Source of the DNA: Rhodospirillaceae bacterium
GTDB lineage: Bacteria > Pseudomonadota > Alphaproteobacteria > UBA7985
DNA: 18,313 nucleotides
Direction: 5' to 3'
Assembly (NCBI GenBank): GCA_002700865.1
Contig: PAFB01000057.1
Coordinates: forward strand, 1 to 18,313
The translations under genes were made by a program, and so were the position numbers. This document shows positions 6,535-13,292 of this stretch, in pieces; the first letter of the stretch is position 1; each line of letters opens with the position of its first letter. Under the pieces are notes generated by a model. The model ran no database searches. It was given only the letters and a program-made list of their open reading frames with translations, and was not told the origin of the DNA.

Positions 6535-7521
6535 GTGAGTAACGCGCCTCAAGCGACAACCCGGAAAACGACATCTGATACAGAGTCGATTGCGCGGCGT
6601 GTTCTGGATCTGGAAATTCGCGGTCTTTCCCAGCTTGGCGAACAGCTTCCGCATTACTTTGTTCCGTTCGTCGAAGCGGCCTTGCGCTGCAAAGGCCGCT
6701 TGATTGTATCGGGTGTCGGGAAATCGGCCCATATCGGGCGCAAAATCAGCGCGACGCTAACCAGCACCGGCACGCCGTCTTTTTTCATCCATGCCACGGA
6801 AGCCAGCCATGGTGACTTGGGCCTGATCGTTCCGGGTGATATCTGTATCGTTCTTTCAAACTCGGGCCAGACAGCCGAGTTGCAGGATCTTGTGAGCTAC
6901 TGCAAGCGGTTTGCTATCCCGATTGCCGGGGTTTCCTCCAACAGCGACAGCGTTCTGATGCACGCGGCAACGTTCAAGCTGCTGATCCCGCGTGTGGATG
7001 AAGCCTGTGCCATCGGTCTGGCACCGACCACCTCAACAACCGTCTCACTGGCGCTTGGAGACATGATTGCCGTTGCGCTGATGGAGCGCCGGGGCTTTAC
7101 CAAAGATCACTTTAAGGCTTTTCACCCCGGCGGTCGGCTGGGCATGCAATTGACCATGGTTGGCGACTTGATGCACGGCGGCGATGAGCTGCCCTTGGTG
7201 GACCATTCAAGCGCGATGAGTGACGTTTTGCTGGTGATGACATCCCACGGTTTTGGTGCCGCATTGGTGACTGAAGGGCGGAAGCTGGTCGGGATCATCA
7301 CTGACGGAGACCTGCGCAGCCATATGCAGTCTCTGATGTCGCTCAAAGCCTGTGATATCGCCAGCCGGGACCCGGCGTGCATTGACGCGGACGATTTTGC
7401 TGGTAAGGCAATGACACTGATGAATGAACGCAAAATCAACGTGTTAGCTGTGACGAACAAGGATAATAACCCGATTGGCATCATCCATATGCATGACCTT
7501 GTGTGCGCTGGCGTGTCCTGA
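6535..7521 (+). CDS. kdsD: D-arabinose 5-phosphate isomerase (KpsF/GutQ/KdsD family)
   Basis: A 328-residue enzyme that converts ribulose 5-phosphate to arabinose 5-phosphate, the first committed step of KDO synthesis, in the cytoplasm. The SIS domain (about 45-185) has SGVGKSAHIGRK with Lys63, EASHGD with His92, the phosphate-binding SNSGQT (108-113) and FHPGG with His197; these match catalytic residues of E. coli KdsD by position. Two CBS domains follow (about 212-265 and 278-328). The length is the family norm. The start is GTG, preceded by a strong GGGGGGAG. It leads a three-gene operon, 10 bp ahead of the kdsB-like gene. kpsF and kdsD cannot be told apart by sequence alone; the linked cluster would suit either lipopolysaccharide or capsule. 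Confidence 0.93.
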   Translation: MSNAPQATTRKTTSDTESIARRVLDLEIRGLSQLGEQLPHYFVPFVEAALRCKGRLIVSGVGKSAHIGRKISATLTSTGTPSFFIHATEASHGDLGLIVPGDICIVLSNSGQTAELQDLVSYCKRFAIPIAGVSSNSDSVLMHAATFKLLIPRVDEACAIGLAPTTSTTVSLALGDMIAVALMERRGFTKDHFKAFHPGGRLGMQLTMVGDLMHGGDELPLVDHSSAMSDVLLVMTSHGFGAALVTEGRKLVGIITDGDLRSHMQSLMSLKACDIASRDPACIDADDFAGKAMTLMNERKINVLAVTNKDNNPIGIIHMHDLVCAGVS

Positions 7522-7531
7522 GACCGCGTGA

Positions 7532-8320
7532 ATGAAAACCGTTATCTTCATTCCAGCCCGCTACGCCTCCGTGCGCTATCCGGGCAAGCCACTGGCAAAG
7601 CTGACCCTGCCCGACGGCACGCAAAAGAGCCTCATTCAGCTAACGTGGGAAGCGGCCCGGCGTGTTGCCGGGATAGCGGCAATTCACGTTCTGACCGACG
7701 ATGACCGGATTAGAGATCATGCGATGACCTTTGGCGCTTCGGTGATCATGACCAGCGCTGAGGCCGAAAATGGAACGGCCCGGTGTGCCGAGGCAATGGT
7801 CAGCAACACGATCGACGCCGATCTGATCGTCAACTTTCAGGGCGATGCGCCCTTGACCCCGCCTTGGTTCATCGAAGACCTGATCGCGGCGATGAAGCGT
7901 GATCCGGAAGCCCAGGTGGCAACGCCGGTTCTTCAATGCGATAACACCGCCTATCAAAACCTCGTCGAAGACCGCAGGGCCGGTCGTGTCGGGGGAACAA
8001 CCGCCGTGTTTAACGCCAAGGGCCACGCGCTGTATTTTTCCAAAGAAGTCATCCCCTTTATCGATCCGGCACAGGTCCCGGCGGCGAATATCCCCGTTTA
8101 CCACCACGTTGGCGTCTACGCCTATCGCCCCGCTATGCTGGCTGCCTATGGTCAATGGCCACAGAGTAGGCTCGAGACGACAGAAGGACTGGAACAGTTG
8201 CGTTTCCTTGTGAACGGGACAAACATCGCCTGTGTGATGGTCGAAAATGAAGGCCGCGTGTTCTGGGAATTGAACAACCCTGAAGACGTTCCACGGATCG
8301 AAGCGGCCTTATGGAGCTAG
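7532..8320 (+). CDS. kdsB: CMP-KDO synthetase (3-deoxy-manno-octulosonate cytidylyltransferase), divergent
   Basis: A 262-residue protein that would activate KDO with CTP to CMP-KDO. The N-terminal nucleotide-binding motif IPARYASVRYPGKPLA (7-22) is classic for KdsB/KpsU, as are VLTDDDRI, NFQGDAPL (101-108) and GLEQLRFL. Several signature positions differ from canonical KdsB: GTER reads GTAR, QGDEP reads QGDAP, and the VDTPED segment near the C-terminus reads LNNPED, which replaces the second Mg-binding Asp (Asp225 in E. coli) with Asn. Asp105 of QGD is kept. It lies 10 bp after kdsD and overlaps or abuts kdsA, so KDO-pathway context supports the call, but the enzyme could use a related 3-deoxy sugar acid or have shifted metal use. 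Confidence 0.82.
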   Translation: MKTVIFIPARYASVRYPGKPLAKLTLPDGTQKSLIQLTWEAARRVAGIAAIHVLTDDDRIRDHAMTFGASVIMTSAEAENGTARCAEAMVSNTIDADLIVNFQGDAPLTPPWFIEDLIAAMKRDPEAQVATPVLQCDNTAYQNLVEDRRAGRVGGTTAVFNAKGHALYFSKEVIPFIDPAQVPAANIPVYHHVGVYAYRPAMLAAYGQWPQSRLETTEGLEQLRFLVNGTNIACVMVENEGRVFWELNNPEDVPRIEAALWS

Positions 8321-8324
8321 GGAG
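8319..8324 (+). promoter_or_regulatory. Ribosome binding site that decides the kdsA start
   Basis: AGGGAG lies seven bases before ATG 8332 and overlaps the kdsB stop codon (TAG 8318-8320). The earlier in-frame ATG at 8311 lies inside kdsB and has no such site, so 8332 is preferred. The arrangement indicates translational coupling of kdsA to kdsB. Confidence 0.7.
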
Positions 8325-8331
8325 CCTCTCA

Positions 8332-9168
8332 ATGTCCCATGCTAAAACCACGCGCGTCGTCAGCATTGGCGATATTTCCATCGGATCGTCTCACCCGATC
8401 GCCTTGATTGCCGGACCGTGCCAGCTCGAAAGCCTGTCACACAGCCGCATGATGGCCGAAAAGATTGCTCAGGCCTGCGCAGAGACCGGGACAAAGTTCA
8501 TCTTCAAGGCCAGTTACGACAAGGCCAATCGGTCTTCCGTGAGCAGTCAACGTGGTCTGGGTATCGACGAAGGCCTCAGAATTCTCGATCAGATCAAGCA
8601 GGAATTTGACTGCCCCGTCCTCACTGATGTCCATGAACCCGCTCAATGCGGCACCGCCGCGGAGGTCTGTGACGTCCTGCAAATACCCGCTTTCCTGTGT
8701 CGGCAAACCGATTTGCTGCTCGCAGCCGGTGAAACTGGGCGCGCCATCAACGTAAAGAAGGGGCAGTTTCTGGCACCTTGGGACATGCAGCATGTTGCCG
8801 ATAAAATCGCCAGCTCGGGCAATGAGCGAATTTTACTGTGCGAACGCGGCAGCTCCTTTGGCTACAACACGCTGGTCAATGATTTTCGGAGCCTGCCGAT
8901 CATGGCTGCGACCGGCTACCCCACTGTTTTTGACGCAACCCATTCGGTCCAGCAGCCCGGCGGAAATGGCACAACATCAGGTGGACAGCGCGAGTTTGCG
9001 CCGACGTTGGCACAGGCGGCCTGCGCGGTCGGGGTTTCGGCCGTGTTTATGGAAACCCACGAAAACCCCGATGCCGCACCTTCAGACGGCGCGAATATGA
9101 TCCCGGTTTCCGCCTTGGGTGACGTGATCCGCCGACTGCGAGCCCACGACGCGATCAGCAAGGCTTAA
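8332..9168 (+). CDS. kdsA: 3-deoxy-8-phosphooctulonate synthase (KDO-8-P synthase)
   Basis: A 278-residue TIM-barrel aldolase condensing phosphoenolpyruvate with arabinose 5-phosphate. Family motifs in order: IAGPCQLES (26-34), FKASYDKANRSS (58-69), VLTDVHEP (96-103), NVKKGQFLAPWDM (140-152), ERGSSFGYNTLVNDFR (171-186), FDATHSVQQPGG (200-211), METHENPDAAPSDGANMIP (240-258). Cys30, His204, Glu241 and Asp252 match the four ligands of metal-dependent enzymes such as that of Aquifex aeolicus; the E. coli type has Asn in place of the Cys. The start is ATG 8332, supported by AGGGAG. It is last in the kdsD-kdsB-kdsA operon and uses the product of the first gene. The KdsC phosphatase is not in this window. 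I see no clear terminator in 9169-9316. Confidence 0.95.
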   Translation: MSHAKTTRVVSIGDISIGSSHPIALIAGPCQLESLSHSRMMAEKIAQACAETGTKFIFKASYDKANRSSVSSQRGLGIDEGLRILDQIKQEFDCPVLTDVHEPAQCGTAAEVCDVLQIPAFLCRQTDLLLAAGETGRAINVKKGQFLAPWDMQHVADKIASSGNERILLCERGSSFGYNTLVNDFRSLPIMAATGYPTVFDATHSVQQPGGNGTTSGGQREFAPTLAQAACAVGVSAVFMETHENPDAAPSDGANMIPVSALGDVIRRLRAHDAISKA

Positions 9169-9316
9169 GGGACGCGAGCCGTTTTGCCGCCATGGGCCAA
9201 ACCCGCAGCGGCAGCCCGATCGACAAGCCGAAAAATCTTGCCACCCCTGCCGCCTAAGCCGCCCCTTTAAATCGTGGCCGTCAAATACAGGCCGGACACA
9301 CTCGGGGGCGCTGCCG

Positions 9317-9742
9317 TCAATCGGGGTACAGAAACTTGTTTAGTTCTTCTTGCAAGGTCCACCGTTTGGCCATTCGCGATGGCTGGCTGGTGGCGGCACT
9401 GGCACGGTACCCAATACGCTCAAAGTCAAAAATCTCTTCGCTATAGGCCCAAGTTTGACGCAGGTTGACGTTAGGCTTGAGTTGCAGCGCGTCGCGAATA
9501 ATGGATTTGTGGATCTTCAACTCAAACGAACTGCGCTTTACACCGGGCTTCTTTTCAATCCAGCCCAAATCACTCAAGTCAGTAATGAGATTGGCGAAGG
9601 TAGAACGTGACGGATTAGCCCTTTTCCAAAAGGAGTATATCTTCTCCAAATTATGCTGATCTACATCACTATCGGCCACTAGGATTAGAAGATAACACAG
9701 AAGAACAGCATAACGCTTTGAAATAAAAGTTGATGTTTTCAA
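9317..9742 (-). CDS. Hypothetical protein, AT-rich orphan with winged-helix-like segment
   Basis: A 141-residue protein I do not recognise. It begins with TTG after an in-frame TAG six bases upstream; AGGGG and AGGAA lie just before, and the first internal Met is far down the chain, so TTG is the best start. Residues 6-23 are hydrophobic (YAVLLCYLLILV) and may be a buried helix rather than a membrane span. The stretch NPSRSTFANLITDLSDLGWIEKKPGVKRSSFELKIH (about 44-79) has the helix-helix-wing pattern of a winged helix-turn-helix domain; this is a guess from pattern. Base composition falls to about 37% GC over 9601-9780, well below the neighbours, and codon use is AT-leaning, which suggests horizontal acquisition. 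It points back at the KDO operon and may be non-functional. Confidence 0.55.
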   Translation of the reverse strand: MKTSTFISKRYAVLLCYLLILVADSDVDQHNLEKIYSFWKRANPSRSTFANLITDLSDLGWIEKKPGVKRSSFELKIHKSIIRDALQLKPNVNLRQTWAYSEEIFDFERIGYRASAATSQPSRMAKRWTLQEELNKFLYPD

Positions 9743-9827
9743 TTCCTATGCCCCTATCTTCTTTGTGCCGAAATACTATTCCAGCACGGTTCAATAGTGG
9801 CAAAGGTAAATTTATAAAATTTAAGGC

Positions 9828-10475
9828 TTAGGGTGTCGCCGAGGCCAGAGCGGCAATTTGTGCCAAAAGGACGGCGCGCAAGTGCCCGAGGTCGGGAAAA
9901 CCGAGCTTGCTTAACATCGATTTAGACTGGCTCTTTTTGGTCTCGATACTGACCCGGTCTCGAACCGCACTCAGTTGCAGGCTTTGGCCGGCGAGGGATT
10001 GCAGGATTAGGCGCACCTCCCTTCCCGTCAGACGCTCACCGAATTCATGGCGGATCAACCCTTCCGCTGCCCGGCGATCCGCCACCAGCAGTCGCCCCTG
10101 TCTCTTGCCCATAGGCTCCCTAAACAGCACACACAGCCGCTCGTCATCAAGAACGCCGCCGCCCAGGCTGCGGTCCCTGTCGAGTAACTCGGCAATGAGC
10201 ATCACCAGATCAAGGTCTTCGGTACCGATGATGTTGATTTCTGAGTCGTCAGACTGCGTGAAAGCCACAAAGCGAAAGGAGCCGTAGGCACGCTTTGGGT
10301 CGGTGGCAACAGACGGGTGGTGAAAAGCCTCCGTGAAAGCGGCTGCTTTGATTGCAGGCGGGGGAGCGCTCTTTGCGCCGGGCGAAGGTTTACCCTCCCC
10401 TGACGCGCTGAGGGGCAAGGTCTGCGCGGGGGAGCCTGCGACGCGATAACCAGCCACGCCCTTTCTCTCCTGCAT
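9828..10475 (-). CDS. LuxR-type helix-turn-helix protein, probable transcriptional regulator
   Basis: A protein of about 215 residues. Three starts are possible: GTG 10481, GTG 10478 and ATG 10475. The ribosome site AAAGGG (complement of 10484-10489) is best spaced, eight bases, from ATG 10475, which I use. The first 55 or so residues look disordered (Pro/Ser/Ala/Gly-rich). The middle part (about 60-140) is of unknown type, perhaps a PAS-like or other sensor domain. The C-terminus reads LTGREVRLILQSLAGQ...KSMLSKLGFPDLGHLRAVLL, matching the LuxR/FixJ-type DNA-binding domain (LTxREx...KLG); the second helix is atypical (VRDRVSIETKKSQS). No phosphoreceiver or autoinducer domain is recognisable. 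It is divergent from the SH3-domain gene, with a perfect palindrome 42 bp upstream. Confidence 0.68.
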   Translation of the reverse strand: MQERKGVAGYRVAGSPAQTLPLSASGEGKPSPGAKSAPPPAIKAAAFTEAFHHPSVATDPKRAYGSFRFVAFTQSDDSEINIIGTEDLDLVMLIAELLDRDRSLGGGVLDDERLCVLFREPMGKRQGRLLVADRRAAEGLIRHEFGERLTGREVRLILQSLAGQSLQLSAVRDRVSIETKKSQSKSMLSKLGFPDLGHLRAVLLAQIAALASATP

Positions 10476-10794
10476 CACCACAACCCTTTATATTAATGCC
10501 GACAGTACAGTCTCAGCCCGATTCGAATCGGGTTTAGGCGCAATTGCCAACAATATGCGTCTTTTGCCAGCGCCTCCGGATCAGCGCCGCATCCGAAATC
10601 ACTGCATTTCGCAGAAACTTATCATTTATGCGCGAAAAATTGAAGTAATATGCATCCAGATTTCCAATATTGAAGGAAACTTCGCCTTTCACCCCAAGGG
10701 GGGATTTCTTAATTCGCCCAACGCGCAAAAACAGCATACGTGCGTAATTTCAAACCATATTTTCTACGCCGATTCCTCATTTAGGAGACCAACC
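10476..10794. other. 319-bp divergent intergenic region
   Basis: A non-coding stretch between the LuxR-like gene (minus) and the SH3-domain gene (plus). It contains the palindrome at 10517-10532, is moderately AT-rich from about 10600, and ends in the strong ribosome site AGGAG (10783-10787) seven bases before ATG 10795. An in-frame open stretch runs upstream of that ATG, but it lacks a signal peptide at its own start and looks like untranslated leader. Promoters for both genes should be here; I cannot pick -35/-10 boxes with confidence. Confidence 0.6.
10517..10532. promoter_or_regulatory. Perfect 16-bp palindrome CCCGATTCGAATCGGG
   Basis: Every base is symmetric about the centre of TTCGAA, with G.T flanks outside. 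It lies 42 bp upstream of the LuxR-like gene's ATG and 263 bp upstream of the SH3-domain gene. Palindromes of this length in divergent regions are typical operators for dimeric regulators. The adjacent LuxR-like protein is the natural candidate binder, by position only. Confidence 0.5.
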
Positions 10795-11601
10795 ATGAAA
10801 TTGGTTCAAAAGAACTTTTTATTACACGCGACCGTCGCGGTGATGGTTGCAGGCAGCGCGAATACCGCGTCGGCCCAAAGCTACAGCGATCCGTTCGCAT
10901 CCTGTCGTGATAACGTGACCACCAGCGCAGGCGCGCTGAACGTGCGCGACACCCCTGCCACTTACGGCAATGTCATCGGCACCCTGCCCAAGGGCAATAT
11001 TGTCGATGCGCGCTCCTGCTTTTCCGGCTGGTGCGAAATCTATGACGCCGGCACCAATTCGTTTGTCGGTTACTCTTCGGAGAAGTTTTTGGCTTGTGAC
11101 CGGGTTGCAGCAGCACCGGCACCTGCTCCGGCTCCGGCTCCAGCGCCCGCTGGTCCAATGGCTATGGTCGACGCTCTCGCGCCGGCACCGGCTTATTCTT
11201 ACGCCCCGCTTTCAGAATCCGGGCTGACCAACCAGCTGACCTCGCTGATTGGCACCATTGACGTACTCGACACTGAGTTCGCAGCCGCTTCTGAGCGTAA
11301 GCGTGAGTTGGACCGCCTGGCGAACCACTCCAAGCTGGTGAAGAACATCATGCAGGAAATCCTGCGTTCGTCGCTGGTTGGCGATTCTCTGATCACCGAA
11401 GCCAATGAAGCGAAGAAGCGCGCGGCGCTGGAAGCAGAAATCGAAGAAAAGCTGCGTCACGAACTCGCTCAGGAAGCTGAGGCTAAGGCCGTAGCGGCGG
11501 CTGCCGCGGCGACGGCTAGCATTAGACCGAAGTCGAATGACAGCTCGGACCTGATCAAGCAGTTGTTGCCTATGCTGCTCGCACAGGCGATGGGCGATTA
11601 A
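10795..11601 (+). CDS. Secreted SH3-domain protein with coiled-coil C-terminus
   Basis: A 268-residue protein starting at ATG 10795 behind AGGAG. The signal peptide has Lys2/Lys6 and a hydrophobic core, with cleavage after ASA at about 27. A bacterial SH3 (SH3b) domain spans about 37-102 (TTSAGALNVRDTPATYGNVIGTLPKGNIV, then SGWCEIY and FVGYSSEKFL). It contains four cysteines (37, 75, 80, 101), likely two disulfides in the periplasm. An Ala-Pro linker (107-121) follows, then Tyr/Pro-rich sequence and a long helical region (about 142-240) rich in Glu/Lys/Ala that should form a coiled coil. SH3b domains often bind cell-wall peptide or metal; no catalytic domain is present, so a structural or adaptor role at the wall is the most one can infer. 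Confidence 0.82.
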   Translation: MKLVQKNFLLHATVAVMVAGSANTASAQSYSDPFASCRDNVTTSAGALNVRDTPATYGNVIGTLPKGNIVDARSCFSGWCEIYDAGTNSFVGYSSEKFLACDRVAAAPAPAPAPAPAPAGPMAMVDALAPAPAYSYAPLSESGLTNQLTSLIGTIDVLDTEFAAASERKRELDRLANHSKLVKNIMQEILRSSLVGDSLITEANEAKKRAALEAEIEEKLRHELAQEAEAKAVAAAAAATASIRPKSNDSSDLIKQLLPMLLAQAMGD

Positions 11602-11914
11602 GCGCGCGACCTAAGCCGGAATCAGGCGACAAGGGCGTCCTAAGGCTTCGATCTTTACGCACAGTCTCCGCCCTCGGGACACCGGGAAAATCGAACGGCC
11701 CTGCAGTCATCCGTGACGCGCAGGGCCGTTGTGGTTTCCGGCGATGCCAGCTTGCGCCTTACAATCCCAGCGTTTGCTGTGATTTTGGTACCAGCCACAG
11801 GCTTTTGCATAGCAAGTCCACCCTGCCTGCGTGACTTTCGGCTTTACGATCGGACCGCAGCGGAGTAAGACCCCTGCACCGTTACCCGAGCGCGCTGCGC
11901 CGGGAACCAGGAGT
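11602..11914. other. 313-bp intergenic region between SH3 gene and tRNA-Val
   Basis: No credible coding sequence is seen here. The only structured element is the hairpin at 11694-11730. The 100 bases before the tRNA must hold its promoter, but no consensus boxes stand out. Confidence 0.6.
11694..11730. terminator. Strong GC-rich hairpin, probable terminator of the SH3-domain gene
   Basis: AACGGCCCTGC (11694-11704) pairs with GCAGGGCCGTT (11720-11730), a perfect 11-bp stem with a 15-base loop, 92 bp after the stop codon. Only a short mixed GT-rich stretch follows instead of a T tract, so efficiency is uncertain; a processing or stabilising hairpin is an alternative. Confidence 0.6.
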
Positions 11915-11990
11915 GGGCGATTAGCTCAGTTGGTAGAGCATCTCGTTTACACCGAGAGGGTCGGCAGTTCGAGCCTGTCATCGCCCACCA
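11915..11990 (+). tRNA. tRNA-Val (anticodon UAC)
   Basis: A complete 76-nt cloverleaf with an encoded CCA end. The acceptor stem GGGCGAT pairs with ATCGCCC. The D arm is GCTC/GAGC with AGTTGGTA. The anticodon stem TCTCG/CGAGA encloses TTTACAC, giving anticodon TAC (UAC in RNA). The T arm has the GTTCGAG loop. It lies 126 bp upstream of ttcA on the same strand. Confidence 0.96.
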
Positions 11991-12116
11991 TTCCTTCCGC
12001 ACCATCCCGAATTCTGACCAAAATGACCGGCTGCGACGGGCTCTTTTGCTGGTTCAAGGCAGGCGGTGATCGCTCGCCTCTACCCTTTGATGTCGGGCTG
12101 GGGTAAAACCGGCGGC

Positions 12117-13169
12117 ATGGATTTAGACACCACCACAACTCGACCAGCCGGGTCACCCGACGCGCCAGCACTGAACCCTGACCGCGACCGCGACCCCGCA
12201 CTCAACTGCGACCCCGCACTGAACTCCGACTGCGACCCCGCAGTGAACCGCGACCGCGAAACCAATGCGGCGTCGGCCAGCGAGCCGCCACGCATGTCGC
12301 GCGACAGCACCAATTTCAAACGCCTGCATCGCCGCCTGGCGCGGGAAATGGGCAAGGCGATCGCGGACTACAGCATGATTCAGGAGGGCGACCGAATCAT
12401 GGTGTGCCTCTCCGGGGGCAAGGATTCTTACACCCTGCTCACGCTGCTGACCGAACTGCAGCGCCGGGCGCCTGTGCGCTTTGAGATCATCGCGATGAAC
12501 CTCGACCAAAAGCAGCCCGGTTTCCCCGAACACGTTCTGCCCGCCTATCTGGATGACCAAGGGGTCGATTACCGCATTATCGAGGCCGACACATACGCAA
12601 TCGTTAAAGAAAAGATCCCCGCCGACCGCGTTGCTTGTTCACTGTGCTCCCGCTTGCGTCGTGGGGTGATTTACCGGACGGCGACGGAACTGGGCGCAAC
12701 CAAGATTGCGCTGGGACACCACCGCGACGACATGGTTGAGACGCTGTTCCTCAACCTGTTCCACGCCGCCAAGCTCAAGGGGATGCCGCCCAAGCTGCTG
12801 ACCAACGACCGCCGTCATGTTGTCATCCGCCCCTTGGCCTATTGCGCAGAGGCCGATATCGCGCGCTTTGCCCGCGCCAAGGACTATCCCATCATCCCCT
12901 GCAATCTGTGCGGCACGCAGCCCCAGGCCCAGCGGGCGCAGATCAAAGCGATGCTGCAAGACTGGGAGCGACTGCACCCGGGCCGGCTGGATGCTATCTT
13001 TCATGCAATGCAGGATATTCGCCCCTCGCAGTTGGGCGACACCAGCCTGTTTGATTTCGCCGCCCTCGAAAGTCAGCGTGAAGACTTCGATCCGGGCGAA
13101 CCCGCCGATGCGCCCGGCACCACCTTCGAGCACTTTTCCTCGACCCGCGCCCTGTTTGCTTTCGACTGA
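12117..13169 (+). CDS. ttcA: tRNA 2-thiocytidine synthetase TtcA
   Basis: A 350-residue ATP-pyrophosphatase-type enzyme that thiolates cytidine 32 of certain tRNAs using a [4Fe-4S] cluster. It shows the PP-loop SGGKDS (residues 99-104), the CSLC cysteine pair (174, 177), GHHRDDMVETLFLN, and the C-terminal YPIIPCNLCGTQ that supplies the third cluster cysteine. Family similarity begins at about STNFKRLHRR (64-73). The preceding 60 residues are a low-complexity extension encoded by 18-bp DNA repeats. Candidate starts are GTG 12066, ATG 12117 and ATG 12294; none has a good ribosome site, and ATG 12294 would give a protein without the extension, close to the normal family length. The gene ends in a strong terminator at 13261. 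Confidence 0.92.
   Translation: MDLDTTTTRPAGSPDAPALNPDRDRDPALNCDPALNSDCDPAVNRDRETNAASASEPPRMSRDSTNFKRLHRRLAREMGKAIADYSMIQEGDRIMVCLSGGKDSYTLLTLLTELQRRAPVRFEIIAMNLDQKQPGFPEHVLPAYLDDQGVDYRIIEADTYAIVKEKIPADRVACSLCSRLRRGVIYRTATELGATKIALGHHRDDMVETLFLNLFHAAKLKGMPPKLLTNDRRHVVIRPLAYCAEADIARFARAKDYPIIPCNLCGTQPQAQRAQIKAMLQDWERLHPGRLDAIFHAMQDIRPSQLGDTSLFDFAALESQREDFDPGEPADAPGTTFEHFSSTRALFAFD
12190..12249 (+). repeat. 18-bp tandem repeats in the ttcA N-terminal extension
   Basis: Three near-identical copies of an 18-bp unit beginning GCGACCCCGCAC at 12190-12207, 12208-12225 and 12232-12249, the last two separated by CCGACT. Copy 2 differs from copy 1 at one base and copy 3 at three. They encode Asp-Pro-Ala-Leu/Val-Asn steps flanked by GACCGC repeats. 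The period is a multiple of three, so the frame is kept. Confidence 0.85.
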
Positions 13170-13260
13170 AACGGCGGGTCCTGGGTCCGTGATACCCGGC
13201 GCCAAAAGATCAAACCGTGCGCGTCAGTCGCTACAAGCCGACAGGGTCGGGTAAAGACGC

Positions 13261-13284
13261 AAAACCCCTGGGACAGGGGTTTTT
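13261..13284. terminator. Bidirectional rho-independent terminator
   Basis: AAAACCCCTG pairs with CAGGGGTTTT around the 3-base loop GGA, with a T run on the plus strand and the matching T run (complement of AAAA) on the minus strand. It lies between the converging ends of ttcA (stop at 13169) and the NlpC/P60 gene (stop at 13293), so it can terminate both. Confidence 0.9.
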
Positions 13285-13292
13285 CCGTTTGG

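Noticed and set aside
10692..10701. CCCCAAGGGG short inverted repeat
   Set aside because: The loop would be only two bases; it is not a stable hairpin and too short to call an operator.
10555..10794. In-frame upstream extension of the SH3-domain gene
   Set aside because: ATG 10795 has a strong AGGAG and is followed at once by a good signal peptide; the extension would bury the signal.
11831..12106. 91-residue open frame across tRNA-Val
   Set aside because: It reads through the tRNA gene and has no coding features.
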